DNA from: Kutzneria kofuensis
GTDB taxonomy: Bacteria > Actinomycetota > Actinomycetes > Mycobacteriales > Pseudonocardiaceae
NCBI RefSeq assembly: GCF_014203355.1
Contig: NZ_JACHIR010000001.1
Location: 186,001 to 250,000 of the forward strand
Reading direction: 5' to 3'
DNA: 64,000 nt
Below the pieces are notes generated by a model, which was given only the letters and a program-made list of their open reading frames with translations, was not told the origin of the DNA and made no database searches. The position numbers were made by a program, and so were the translations under genes. Of the stretch, positions 8,754-17,713 are shown piece after piece; position 1 is the first letter of the stretch, and each line of letters begins with the position of its first letter.

Positions 8754-9500
8754 GTGTCTCCAGTCACGATCGTCACGGGCGGCAGCCGCGGCATCGGCGC
8801 GGCGGCGGTGCGCCGGTTGGCCGCCGACGGGCACGCGGTGTGCCTGTCGTTCCGCGAGGACGCCGACGCCGCCGAGAAGGTCGTCCGCGAGGTGGTCGAC
8901 GCCGGCGGGCGGTGCATCGCGGTGCGGGCCGAGGTGTCCAGCGAGGACGACATCGAGGTGCTGTTCCGCACCGCCCGCGAGGAGCTCGGGCAGATCACCG
9001 GGCTGGTCGCGAACGCCGGTGTGACCAGCCCGATGATGCCGCTGGCCGACCAGCCCGTCAGCCAGCTGCGCTACGTGCTCGAGGTGAACGTGCTCGGCGC
9101 GATGCTGTCGGCCCGGCGCGCCGTGCAGTCGATGTCCACCGCCCGCGGCGGCGGTGGCGGCTCGATCGTGTTCGTCTCCTCGTCGGCCACCATCCACGGC
9201 GGGCCCGGCGAGTACGTGCACTACGCGGCGTCCAAGGGCGCGGTCGACGTGCTGACCGTGGGGCTGGCCAAGGAGGTCGCCAAGGAGGGCATCCGGGTCA
9301 ACACGGTGGCGCCGGGCATGGTCGACACCGAGATCCACACCGTCTCCGGGGATCCGGAGCGGGCGTGGAAGGCGGCCGGCCGGATCCCGCTGGGCCGCCC
9401 GGGCGACCCAGCGGAAATCGCGAACGCGATCGCCTGGCTCATGACCGACCAGGCCTCCTACACCACCGGCGCGATATTCCGGATCGCCGGCGGCCTCTAG
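8754..9500 (+). CDS. Short-chain dehydrogenase/reductase (FabG-like)
   Basis: 248 residues, GTG start behind AGGGGG. Rossmann motif TGGSRGIG (residues 8-15), NAG at VANAGV, catalytic Ser in VSSSAT, and the YxxxK pair in HYAASKGA. The C-terminal RIPLGRPGDPAEIANAIAWL and FRIAGGL are typical of 3-oxoacyl-ACP-reductase-like SDRs. NAD(P)(H)-dependent oxidoreductase, substrate unknown. It is divergent from the broken SARP gene, with 51 bp between the start codons. Confidence 0.92.
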   Translation: MSPVTIVTGGSRGIGAAAVRRLAADGHAVCLSFREDADAAEKVVREVVDAGGRCIAVRAEVSSEDDIEVLFRTAREELGQITGLVANAGVTSPMMPLADQPVSQLRYVLEVNVLGAMLSARRAVQSMSTARGGGGGSIVFVSSSATIHGGPGEYVHYAASKGAVDVLTVGLAKEVAKEGIRVNTVAPGMVDTEIHTVSGDPERAWKAAGRIPLGRPGDPAEIANAIAWLMTDQASYTTGAIFRIAGGL

Positions 9501-9501
9501 A

Positions 9502-10440
9502 TCACACGTCGTTGTACGTGAGCTTCAGCAGGTCCGCCGCCTCCAATGTGGGCGTGGACAGGGCGGTGCCACCGGAATTGACGAGTGTGATCGGCGTTCC
9601 GGTGTTGCCGCCGACCCAGCCGGCGGTGTTCGCCAACGCCTGCGCCTCGTCGAAATACACGACGCCGTAATCGGGCAGCGTGGTCGGGGAACCGCCGACG
9701 CTCGGCGTTTCCACGATCCATTCCGCGCAGTTTCCGCGCAGCGTGGTGCCGCTGGGCGCGGTGACGGCGAAGGACACCGACTGGTCGGTGCTGTCGTTGG
9801 TCAGCCAGATCGACGCGGTCGTCGCCGAGCTGGCGCAGATCAGGCAGAACATGGTGTCGCCCGCGGAGACCGGGAAGTTCGAGATGGCGATCTCGAAGTC
9901 CGGGTACCACTCCCACCAGGCGTAGACCCGCTTCGAGCCGTTGACCAGTGAGGACTCGGTGCCGGCCTGCAGCACGTCGGGCGAGCCCCAGCCGTCGATG
10001 CCGACCCAGGACGAGGAGTAGTACGAGCTCTTGCCGCCCTTCGGGTCGGACGGGTCGGCCACCGTCCACTCGCCCTCGACCCACTTGAACGAGTCGCCGG
10101 AGGCGGCGAAGACCGTGCTGCCGGACCAGTTCGTCGAGGTCGCGTTCGCCTTGTGGGAGCCGGCCGGGCCGGCCAGTTCCGCCTCCGCGCTCGGGCCGCG
10201 CATCGGCCCGTGCACCTTGTCGGTGTTGCGCACGAAAACCGGCTCGATTCTCGTGTACTTTCTGCTGACTCTGCGCTTCCACTGCGCGTAGAGCCGCCGC
10301 TCGCGGTCCTGGTCGGGACGAGCGGGGAATCCGTGCACCAGCAGTTCCCGCTGGTCGGCGGTCAGCGGGTCGAAATCGGCCGGCGGCGGGGTGAACAATC
10401 GGACGCCGAGCTCGCTCGGCGCCATGGTGGTTTCGGTCAC
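9502..10440 (-). CDS. G1 (glutamic) peptidase family protein, eqolisin-like
   Basis: 312 residues from GTG 10440, which has GGGAGG 8 nt upstream. From about residue 103 the sequence follows the eqolisin pattern: STNWSGS, SSWVGIDG, the LQAGT segment carrying the catalytic Gln (about 158), AWWEWYPD, and CAEWIVETP, equivalent to the segment with the catalytic Glu in scytalidoglutamic peptidase. Fungal members are secreted acid peptidases. Here no signal peptide is visible; a ~100-residue polar and charged N-terminal region, rich in Arg and Pro, precedes the domain and may act as a propeptide. Activity and location are inferred. Confidence 0.8.
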   Translation of the reverse strand: MTETTMAPSELGVRLFTPPPADFDPLTADQRELLVHGFPARPDQDRERRLYAQWKRRVSRKYTRIEPVFVRNTDKVHGPMRGPSAEAELAGPAGSHKANATSTNWSGSTVFAASGDSFKWVEGEWTVADPSDPKGGKSSYYSSSWVGIDGWGSPDVLQAGTESSLVNGSKRVYAWWEWYPDFEIAISNFPVSAGDTMFCLICASSATTASIWLTNDSTDQSVSFAVTAPSGTTLRGNCAEWIVETPSVGGSPTTLPDYGVVYFDEAQALANTAGWVGGNTGTPITLVNSGGTALSTPTLEAADLLKLTYNDV

Positions 10441-10597
10441 GAGACGCACCTCCCACGCGGCGTCGGGGCATTTCCGATCAATGCGTGAAACGACGTCGCG
10501 TGGTTCAAGGAGCCGTCCAGCCGCCGACAGATACAGTTGACCTCGCCGGACGGCGATCCTGTCCGGCGACGTGAACGACGAAGGAGGAAGGATCCCT

Positions 10598-11461
10598 GTG
10601 GCTGAGATCCGCCGGGTGGGCGTCGTCGGCGCCGGACTGATGGGCTCCGGCATCGCGGAGGTGTGCGCGCGGGCCGGGCTGGACGTGGTCGTCAGCGAGG
10701 CGAACCCGACCGCGATGGAGGCGGGCAGGGAGCGGATCGCCAAGTCGCTGGCGCGGGGCGTGCGCAGCGGCAAGCTGTCCGAGCAGGACAGGGACGGCGC
10801 GCTGGGCCGGATGCGGTTCACCACCGACCTCGGCGACTTCGCCGACCGCGAGCTGGTCGTCGAGGCCGTCGCCGAGAACGAGCAGGTCAAGACCGAGGTG
10901 TTCGCCACCCTGGACAAGGTGGTCACCGACCCGGAGGCGATCTTCGCGTCCAACACCTCGTCCATTCCGATCATGAAGCTGGGCATGGCCACGCAGCGGC
11001 CGGACCACGTGATCGGCATCCACTTCTTCAACCCGGTGCCGGTGCTCAAGCTGGTCGAGCTGGTGCCGTCCCTGCTGACCAGCCAGGAGACCGCGCTGCG
11101 GGCCCGCGGCTTCGCCGCCGGCGTGCTGCGCAAGGAGGTCATCACGGCCCAGGACCGGGCCGGCTTCGTGGTGAACTCGCTGCTGATCCCGTACCTGCTG
11201 TCGGCGATCCGGATGATGGAGTCCGGCTACGCCTCGGCCGCCGACATCGACAACGGCATGGTGCTGGGCTGCGCCCACCCGATGGGTCCGCTGCAGCTGA
11301 CCGACCTGATCGGCCTGGACACCACCAAGGCGATCGCCGAGTCGATGTACGAGGAGTTCAAGGAGCCGCTGTACTCGCCGCCGCCGCTGCTGCTGCGCAT
11401 GGTCGACGCCGGCCTGCTGGGCAAGAAGACCGGCCGCGGGTTCTACGACTACTCCGCCTGA
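10598..11461 (+). CDS. 3-hydroxybutyryl-CoA dehydrogenase (FadB2/Hbd-like)
   Basis: 287 residues from GTG 10598. I chose this start because AAGGAGGAAGG lies just upstream; an earlier in-frame ATG at 10571 precedes that site. NAD-binding VGVVGAGLMGSGIAEV, then FASNTSSIPI and IGIHFFNPVPVLKLVE with the catalytic His, QDRAGFVVNS, and the C-terminal dimer domain ending GKKTGRGFYDY. It oxidises 3-hydroxyacyl-CoA to 3-oxoacyl-CoA in fatty-acid or PHB/butyrate metabolism. Divergent from the G1 peptidase gene; the 157-bp spacer 10441-10597 must hold both promoters. Confidence 0.95.
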   Translation: MAEIRRVGVVGAGLMGSGIAEVCARAGLDVVVSEANPTAMEAGRERIAKSLARGVRSGKLSEQDRDGALGRMRFTTDLGDFADRELVVEAVAENEQVKTEVFATLDKVVTDPEAIFASNTSSIPIMKLGMATQRPDHVIGIHFFNPVPVLKLVELVPSLLTSQETALRARGFAAGVLRKEVITAQDRAGFVVNSLLIPYLLSAIRMMESGYASAADIDNGMVLGCAHPMGPLQLTDLIGLDTTKAIAESMYEEFKEPLYSPPPLLLRMVDAGLLGKKTGRGFYDYSA

Positions 11462-11550
11462 GTCGACGCGGCCGTCCGGACGGGTAGCGATCACCCGCCG
11501 AGCGCCCGTTCGGGCGGCCGACGCCGGCTCGCGTCGCCGATGCTCGAGGC

Positions 11551-12549
11551 ATGGCTCGCAGGCGATTGCACTTCATCGGCACCATGCCGCAGTTTCCGGA
11601 CGCCCGTGCCGCGTTTTCCTGGCAGCTGGGCGAAGTCCGGGGCCTGCTGCGCCGGCTGTCCGGCGGCGAGACGGGGCCGCGGCTGTTGTGGTTCCTCCCG
11701 ATGGTCAAGGAACTCAAGTCGCAGCCGGAGATCCGGTCGCTGCGCGACGGCGACTGGACCGGTTACGAGGACACCGATCTGCTGGCCGTCCGCAAAGGCC
11801 AGCAGCTGCGCATTCCGCTGCGCCTCGCGCAGTACGCCACCGAGGACCGCGCGGCACTGGCGTCCCTTGTGGACGATCCCGGACTTCCGTTGCAGGTCGG
11901 CATTCCCGGCTATCTCGACATGGCGCTGTTCACCTTCGGCCCGCCCGGCGCCGTCCGCTACAGCCGCCGGTTCCTGCTGGCCGTGGCCGACCAGATCACC
12001 CGGATCGCCGTGCCGGATGTCGTGTTCCAGCTGGAGGTTCCGGCCGCGCTGATCGCCGTCGCCGCCGCTCCCCCGCCGCTGCGCCGCCCGATGGCCGCCT
12101 TCATGGCCCACCTCGTCACGCGCCAGGTCGCCCGCGCGCCGGTCGGTTCTCGCTTCGGCGTCCACCTCTGTCTCGGCGATCTCGGGCACCGCGCGCTTCG
12201 CCAGCTGCGCGACGCGTCCCCGCTCGTGTTGCTGGCCAACGCCATCGTCCGCCGCTGGCCCGCCGGCCGGTCGCTGGAGTTCGTGCACCTGCCGATGTCC
12301 GGCGGCGAGCAGCCGCCGCCGACCGATGCCGCGTTCTACGCGCCGCTTCGTCGGCTGCGCGACATGCCGTTGATCGCCGGCATCGCCCACGAGCTCCAGG
12401 ATCCCGCCGACCAGCTCCGGGTCCGCGATCTCGTGGAGACGGCCGCCGGCCGCCAGGTGGACATCGCCACCAGCTGCGGCCTCGGCCGGCGTTCCCCGTC
12501 CGAGGCGGAGAACGCCGTGCAGGCCATGCTGAAGCTCGTCGACGACTAG
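11551..12549 (+). CDS. MetE/UROD-like TIM-barrel protein, function unknown
   Basis: 332 residues. The start HFIGTMPQFPDARAAFSW resembles the opening of cobalamin-independent methionine synthase (MetE) C-terminal domains, and the end (IATSCGLGRRSPSEAENAVQ) resembles their last strand with the zinc-ligand Cys in the CG motif. The middle is divergent, and the usual HxC/E zinc-ligand set is not evident to me. Likely a barrel protein of the UROD/MetE superfamily; substrate unknown. Its last 4 bp overlap the end of the convergent glycosyltransferase gene. Confidence 0.55.
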   Translation: MARRRLHFIGTMPQFPDARAAFSWQLGEVRGLLRRLSGGETGPRLLWFLPMVKELKSQPEIRSLRDGDWTGYEDTDLLAVRKGQQLRIPLRLAQYATEDRAALASLVDDPGLPLQVGIPGYLDMALFTFGPPGAVRYSRRFLLAVADQITRIAVPDVVFQLEVPAALIAVAAAPPPLRRPMAAFMAHLVTRQVARAPVGSRFGVHLCLGDLGHRALRQLRDASPLVLLANAIVRRWPAGRSLEFVHLPMSGGEQPPPTDAAFYAPLRRLRDMPLIAGIAHELQDPADQLRVRDLVETAAGRQVDIATSCGLGRRSPSEAENAVQAMLKLVDD

Positions 12550-14030
12550 TCGCGGACCATCAACGTCACCGTGATGCCCGGCACCGAGGTGGACTCGACC
12601 GTGCCGTAGTACTCCAGCAGGCCGTCGATCTTCCCTTCCTCCATGCCGCCGAACATGGTGGGGTCGGTGTTGACGACCCACACCCGCTTCGGGCCGGTCC
12701 TGAGGCAGTCCGTGGGCGACGGGCATTCCGGCGGCACCCACGTGCCGCCGGCCTGCGGGCTGCCGGTGGCCAGCACGTCGGTCAGGTGCACCCGGTCCGG
12801 CAGGTTGTACTCGATACCGAGGTCGGTCAGCGGCGCCGAGCCGCGCTCGCCGTAGACCACGCCGTCGCCGGGCTGCCACTCGCCGGCGATGACCTTCGCC
12901 GCCGCCGAGTACTGGAAGGCCGGCGGCGCCGGCGGCAGCGGGTAGTTCCACCAGTCGTGGGCCAGCGGCAGCCGGACGGCCTGCTGGTCCGGGTAGATCA
13001 GCGCGGCCAACGCGACGAGGGCGATCGCCATCGCGCGCAGCCGGCTCACCGTGGCGATGCCGGCGCCGGCCAGCACCGCCCACGCCGGCACGGTGAACAT
13101 GAAGTACCGCGCCATGTAGTACGAGGTGCCGAACTCCGACACGACAAGGACCGCCACGGTCGGCAGGAGCGCCATCGCCGTGCCGATCGCCGCCGCGCGC
13201 CGGCGGGTCGTCCAGGCCAGGCCGGCGAACACGATCACCGCGCCCGCGCCGATGCCGGAGCAGAACAGCATCAGCCACAGCTGGGTCACGTCGGTCAGCG
13301 GCGTGGTCAGCGCCGGCTCGGCCACGTTGCCGATCTGCGCCTTCGCCTGCGGAAGCGCCGCCAGGGCAACGGGAATCACCGGCAGCAGCGCGACCGCCAC
13401 GGCGGCGATGAACCGCCAGTACCGGCGTTCCCGGTCCCGTTGCCACTGCAGCCAGACCACCGCGAGGTGGCCGGCGACGCAGCTGAGGGCGACGAGGTGG
13501 AACACGCCGCTCGCGGCGAGCGCGAGGGCGTATCCGGCCCAGCGCAACCAGACCGGGCGTTCCAGCGCCCGCAACAGCAACAACGTCGACAGTGCCACGA
13601 ACATCACGACAAACGCGTAGGACCGGGCCTCCTGCCCGAACCGAGAAACGCTCGGCAGCAACGCGAACACCGTGCCCGCAGCCAGGCCGGCACGCCGGCT
13701 GAACAGCCGCTTGCCGACCAGCGACACGCACGCGGCCGCCGCGCACATCGCCAGCAGCGACGGCAGTCGCAGCGCGAGCGGGCTCGCGCCGAACACCGCC
13801 GCCACGTAGTGCAGCACCAGGTAGTAGGCGCCGCTGGACGCGTCGATGTGCGACAGCAACGTGAACAGCTCCGGCACGCTTCGTGTCGCCGCCGTCCATG
13901 AGGCAAGCTCATCTCGCCACATCTCCGGCACCGTGATGTGGTGCGTGCCCAGTGCCAGCATCACCACCACCACCGGCACCAGCCACACCCTGGTCCGCAA
14001 GGCGCGCACCAGCCACGCATGTCCCCCCAT
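12546..14030 (-). CDS. GT39/ArnT-like integral membrane glycosyltransferase
   Basis: 494 residues from ATG 14030, which follows GGGGGGAGAGG; an upstream extension to 14174 lacks support. About ten transmembrane segments start at WLVPVVVVMLALGT. The first periplasmic loop has the acidic motif MWRDELASW seen in polyprenyl-phosphate-sugar-dependent GT39/GT83 enzymes. The last ~130 residues form a soluble extracytoplasmic domain (DGVVYGERGSAPL, KRVWVVNTDP). It probably transfers a sugar from a lipid carrier to a protein or envelope glycan on the outer face of the membrane. Acceptor unknown. The 260-bp spacer 14031-14290 holds no gene. Confidence 0.8.
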   Translation of the reverse strand: MGGHAWLVRALRTRVWLVPVVVVMLALGTHHITVPEMWRDELASWTAATRSVPELFTLLSHIDASSGAYYLVLHYVAAVFGASPLALRLPSLLAMCAAAACVSLVGKRLFSRRAGLAAGTVFALLPSVSRFGQEARSYAFVVMFVALSTLLLLRALERPVWLRWAGYALALAASGVFHLVALSCVAGHLAVVWLQWQRDRERRYWRFIAAVAVALLPVIPVALAALPQAKAQIGNVAEPALTTPLTDVTQLWLMLFCSGIGAGAVIVFAGLAWTTRRRAAAIGTAMALLPTVAVLVVSEFGTSYYMARYFMFTVPAWAVLAGAGIATVSRLRAMAIALVALAALIYPDQQAVRLPLAHDWWNYPLPPAPPAFQYSAAAKVIAGEWQPGDGVVYGERGSAPLTDLGIEYNLPDRVHLTDVLATGSPQAGGTWVPPECPSPTDCLRTGPKRVWVVNTDPTMFGGMEEGKIDGLLEYYGTVESTSVPGITVTLMVRD

Positions 14031-14290
14031 GCGCCGCCTCTCCCCCCGAGTCCCTCCCGTCGTGGGGTTCACGCGTGCGGGCGCTCGGAGGTTGCCTTCG
14101 GCCGGAAGGGCCGGGCGCGGCGGGGCTACGAGGTGATCGACCGGGCGAATCCGCTCGATCTGATCCGGAGACACGCCCGCGAGTCAAGCAGCGTCCATAG
14201 TGGATCCCGGCCCGACGCGCCCGTCACGACCGGGTGATGATCTGCCCGAGACCTACATTCGGGGTGTCTGAGCGCGTGACTCGCGGGGGG

Positions 14291-17161
14291 TCACTTGCGG
14301 CGGAGGTGGATGCCGTCCAGGAGCTCGGGCACCAGTTGGGCGCCGCGGGCGCTGTCGACCACGGCGGTGGAGGTGACCGGGGCCATCAGCCAGGGCTGCC
14401 GGTAGCCCAGCACCGGCGAGTAGACCGGCACGAAACCCTGGTCGTACAGCCAGATCGCGAAGTCGGTGGACAGCGTGCCCTTCTCGTCGATCGCGGCGGT
14501 CCCGTGCCACGGCAGCAGCGCGGACCCACCCAGCGCGGCGAAGCCGACCCGGCCGGGCGAGGGCATGCTGACGGTCAGGCGGACCCGGTGCTCGAACAGG
14601 GCGTCGTAGCCGAGCTCCCGGTCGGTCAGCACCGCGGACAGGTACCGCACGGTGTCGCTCCAGGCCTGCCGCAGCACCTGCTTGCGGGCCCGGACGATCT
14701 CGGTCGGGGTCGCCGGGTCGGCCAGCTGGTACGGGTCCGCGTATACCGCGCGGGCCCAGGACATCCGGTCCTTGCCGGCCGGCACGTCCAGCGCCACCGA
14801 GTGCAGGATGGACCGGAACATGTCCCGGAACGCCAGCCCGCCCGGGGTGTGCTCGGCCATCGGGTCCAGCAGCGGCACCCGGGACAGCACGCCCATCGGG
14901 TCGGACGCGATGTCGAGTTCCTCGAACGCCTTGCGGAAGGCGTTCTGGTAGTACTCGATGAGCACGATCCGCTCGCTGTCCAGCGAGGAGCCGATCTTGC
15001 GCCGGGCCACGTCGTCGATGTCGGCGAACTCCAGGAAGTCCTGGCCGCCGACCAGCCGCAGGTACTGGTTGAGCTTGCGCAGGTAGGACTCGACGATCAC
15101 GGCGGGGCGGGGCCGGAAGTGGTGCCCGTCGGTCAGCACCGTGATGCGCAGGCCCGGCTTGTACAGGCACTTCACGGTCTGCTGCAGCTCACGCAGCCGC
15201 ACCAGCACGCCGAGCTCGGCCAGGTCCGGCAGCACCCCGGACGCCTTCAGCCCGCTCTGGCTCTGCTTCACCGGGAACCCGGGCACCACAACCTGGATCG
15301 GCGCGTCACGCCGCAGGAACGGCATCAGGTCGTTGCGGGCCATCTCCGGGGTGTAGGTGGCGCGGGAGCCGCGGTGGAACTGCTTGCGCATGAAGACGTG
15401 GTGCAACAGCAACACGGTCCGTTCCAGCGGATCGGACACAGTGGACAGTGCCGACCGCAGGTGGCCGGGCGCGGCGGCGGCCGTGCGCTGGGCGGAGGCG
15501 TCCGCCTCGGCGACGAGCCGGTCGATGACGGACAGCGTCTGCGCCACCGACAGGTTCACCGCGTGCCCACGCGCCGGCAGCCCGACGGAGAGCTCACTGA
15601 CCTGCAACTCGGCGATGGAATGGGTGTGGGACAGGGCGGGCGTGGAGCCGCCGGCCTGCCGGGGCAGGCGTTCGAACGTGGCGATCAGCGGCGCGCCGTC
15701 CGGCGGCGGGCAGCCGGGGACGCGGTCGCTGGCGAAGCCGGGGGCCTCCACGGCGATGACCATGGCGGCCGGGAAGGAATCCCGGAGCACCTGGCGGTTC
15801 TCGGTGAGGTCGTCGAACACCGCGACCACGTCCAGCCCGCCGAGCCGGCGCAGGTTCTCCACCTTCAGCTCGGCGATCGGCCGCACCCGGTCGTCGGGCA
15901 GCGTGAGCAGCCGGACGTGGTTCAGCCCGCCCCGGGCGAGCACGGCGGTGGTGTGCTCGCGGACCCGGTCGCGCCGTCCGGTGTTGAACACGACCTCGCC
16001 GCCGGCGTCTTCCACGTCCCGGACGAAGCGGACGAGGCCGGGGGCGAGCGAGTCGGAGCGCAGCCGCTCCCACGGCCGGTAGAACGCCGGGCAGAACTCG
16101 GCGTGCACGTCGTCCCACTCGACGTTCGGGTAGCGCCCGGCCACCCCGGACACCTCCAGGAACCGGTCCCAGGCGGGCTTCGAGTACGACGGCAGCGCGC
16201 GCAGCGTGTCGGGCCGGGCCAGCTCCGGGATGCCTTGCGGCGCACCCTCGCGCGGACCGGCCAGCGTGCGGGCGGCGTGCAGGGTGCGGGCCTTCGGCAC
16301 CAGTCCACACAGGTCGAGGTCGATGACCACGGCCGGCGCCGGCAACGACGGGTCCCGCCGGCGCGCGGCCGAGCTTTCCTCGACCCGGCGCAGCACCTCC
16401 CGCAGCAGCCGGTCCTGCTCCTCGGGCACTGAGTGCACGTGCCGGTCCAGCGGGTGGTCGCCGCGCAGCAGATCGGCGGTCTCGGGCGTGAGGTAACGCA
16501 GCTCGGCGGCCAGCACGGACTCGACGGCGGCGCGCACGGCCCGCCCCTTGTACTGCCGGCCGTCGAAGCTGGCCTGCTGGAAGCCGGCGGCGAGCGTGCT
16601 CAGCGCGCCGTGCAGGGCGCGGGCGGCCCGGTCCACGTCGAGCGCGTCGACGTCGGCGGCCTCGCGCAGCCCGGCGACATCGGTGACCACGACGCGGCCG
16701 GTGGCCCGCACGCCCGGCGTGAGCTCGAACCTGACGCTGTCCGCGCCCAGGTCGAGCAGCACCAGCCCGTGCCGGTCCAGCAGGGCCCGCCACACCGCGA
16801 CCACCGGCCGGACGAAGTGCTCGACGACGAAGTCCAGGGCGTCCATCGGCTCGTGCTGGTTGGCGATGACCTGCTCCAGCAGCGTGCGCTCGTCGGTGGC
16901 GCGCCGGTCGAGCAGCGCGGCCAGCGACACGATGCGGACCTGGTCGGACGCGCGCGGGTGCGGCGGCTGCGGGCCGTCGCCGAGATCCGCGGACAGGTCG
17001 TGCGGGGGGCGCAGCGCGAGGTGCAGGCGCAGCTCGGCGTCGCGCCGCACCAGCTCGGCCAGCCGACGCCAGCCGGCCGCCACCGCGAGGTGCTCGGCGC
17101 AGCCGTCGCTGACCAGGCGGGGCACCGCTCGCGGGGCGGCGGCTCCGTCCAACATGCTCAT
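14291..17161 (-). CDS. Three-part protein: degenerate IucA/IucC-like segment, HAD domain, DIT1/PvcA isocyanide-synthase-family domain
   Basis: 956 residues. Residues ~40-240 (RIVSLAALLDRRATDERTL, VVEHFVRPVVAVWRALLDRHG) resemble the FhuF-like C-terminal half of NIS siderophore synthetases, but the EaHxQN motif is replaced by LLDLGADSV. Residues ~276-475 are a HAD fold: motif I VIDLDLCG (281-286), motif II VFNTGRR, motif III ELKVENL, motif IV VAVFDD. Residues ~585-900 match DIT1/PvcA (PF05141): VVPGFPVKQSQ, GVLPDLAELGVLVRL, CLYKPGLRITVLTDGHHF. Family members PvcA/IsnA make an isonitrile from an amino acid and ribulose-5-phosphate. No Fe/2-oxoglutarate partner (PvcB) is adjacent. The fusion and the exact reaction are open; the DIT1/PvcA and HAD calls are firmer than the IucA/IucC call. 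Confidence 0.75.
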   Translation of the reverse strand: MSMLDGAAAPRAVPRLVSDGCAEHLAVAAGWRRLAELVRRDAELRLHLALRPPHDLSADLGDGPQPPHPRASDQVRIVSLAALLDRRATDERTLLEQVIANQHEPMDALDFVVEHFVRPVVAVWRALLDRHGLVLLDLGADSVRFELTPGVRATGRVVVTDVAGLREAADVDALDVDRAARALHGALSTLAAGFQQASFDGRQYKGRAVRAAVESVLAAELRYLTPETADLLRGDHPLDRHVHSVPEEQDRLLREVLRRVEESSAARRRDPSLPAPAVVIDLDLCGLVPKARTLHAARTLAGPREGAPQGIPELARPDTLRALPSYSKPAWDRFLEVSGVAGRYPNVEWDDVHAEFCPAFYRPWERLRSDSLAPGLVRFVRDVEDAGGEVVFNTGRRDRVREHTTAVLARGGLNHVRLLTLPDDRVRPIAELKVENLRRLGGLDVVAVFDDLTENRQVLRDSFPAAMVIAVEAPGFASDRVPGCPPPDGAPLIATFERLPRQAGGSTPALSHTHSIAELQVSELSVGLPARGHAVNLSVAQTLSVIDRLVAEADASAQRTAAAAPGHLRSALSTVSDPLERTVLLLHHVFMRKQFHRGSRATYTPEMARNDLMPFLRRDAPIQVVVPGFPVKQSQSGLKASGVLPDLAELGVLVRLRELQQTVKCLYKPGLRITVLTDGHHFRPRPAVIVESYLRKLNQYLRLVGGQDFLEFADIDDVARRKIGSSLDSERIVLIEYYQNAFRKAFEELDIASDPMGVLSRVPLLDPMAEHTPGGLAFRDMFRSILHSVALDVPAGKDRMSWARAVYADPYQLADPATPTEIVRARKQVLRQAWSDTVRYLSAVLTDRELGYDALFEHRVRLTVSMPSPGRVGFAALGGSALLPWHGTAAIDEKGTLSTDFAIWLYDQGFVPVYSPVLGYRQPWLMAPVTSTAVVDSARGAQLVPELLDGIHLRRK

Positions 17162-17288
17162 ACCAGGGCCCTAACGAACACGTGGCTCTCCACATATTCA
17201 GCCGCGGTTCTTGGTCCCCGGAATTCGCGGCACTGCAGCCGAGTATATCGAGGACCTGTCGGCGTGGAGCGCCTCTTTCGGGTGTTAC

Positions 17289-17302
17289 GTGATCTACATC
17301 AC
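17289..17302. promoter_or_regulatory. CRP-like dyad in the 550-bp spacer before the DIT1/PvcA-family gene
   Basis: GTGATCTACATCAC has perfect GTGAT/ATCAC arms and fits the GTGAN6TCAC core of CRP-family sites. It lies about 130 bp upstream of the start at 17161. It stands in the noncoding stretch 17162-17713, where I see no convincing gene, only short open frames without family resemblance. A small stem (CTCGC/GCGAG) follows at 17302-17318. Regulation is a guess from the motif. Confidence 0.35.
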
Positions 17303-17713
17303 TCGCCTCGTAAGCGAGCTTGACATGCCGCCGCGACGGACCGCACCATGTCCGGCCGCGGGTTCACGGGATACGTTCCCGCCGGCGGGGGTAACGTTGC
17401 CCCCGGCTTTCACACCGCATTCACCGCCGGTTTCTACAATCCGCCGGTCTGCCGTCGCCCCGGTTGTTGCCACGGCAACCGTCACGATGATACGGACGGC
17501 CCCGCCCGGGCAAGCCGCGACCGCTCGGGCGCACGGGAATTACCCGATCGGGTCGGCACCGGGCCCGGAAACCGCCGTCAGGACGAACCGGCCGCGAACC
17601 GACCACCGTAAAGGGCACGCGCCGCCCTTACCCACTGCGCGCGAACGGTAAACATCGTCATCCGGTCATGCCGAATTGACACGCCCGGCCGGGTTGAATG
17701 CTCGTGACGTGAA

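Noticed and set aside
8709-9338. N-terminal extension of the SARP gene to 9338
   Set aside because: The extension is antisense to the intact SDR gene. GTG 8702 has a proper ribosome site and begins the usual SARP N-terminus.
10441-11145. N-terminal extension of the G1 peptidase to 11145
   Set aside because: It runs antisense through the 3-hydroxybutyryl-CoA dehydrogenase gene; GTG 10440 has GGGAGG at good spacing.
11491-13899. 802-codon minus-strand frame across the MetE-like gene and the glycosyltransferase gene
   Set aside because: It covers two real genes in the wrong frames and reads as Arg/Gly/Ala-rich nonsense.
17211-17651. 146-codon plus-strand frame in the spacer before the three-domain gene
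   Set aside because: Codon positions show no coding bias, there is no ribosome site, and the product is Pro/Arg/Thr-rich without resemblance to a family.
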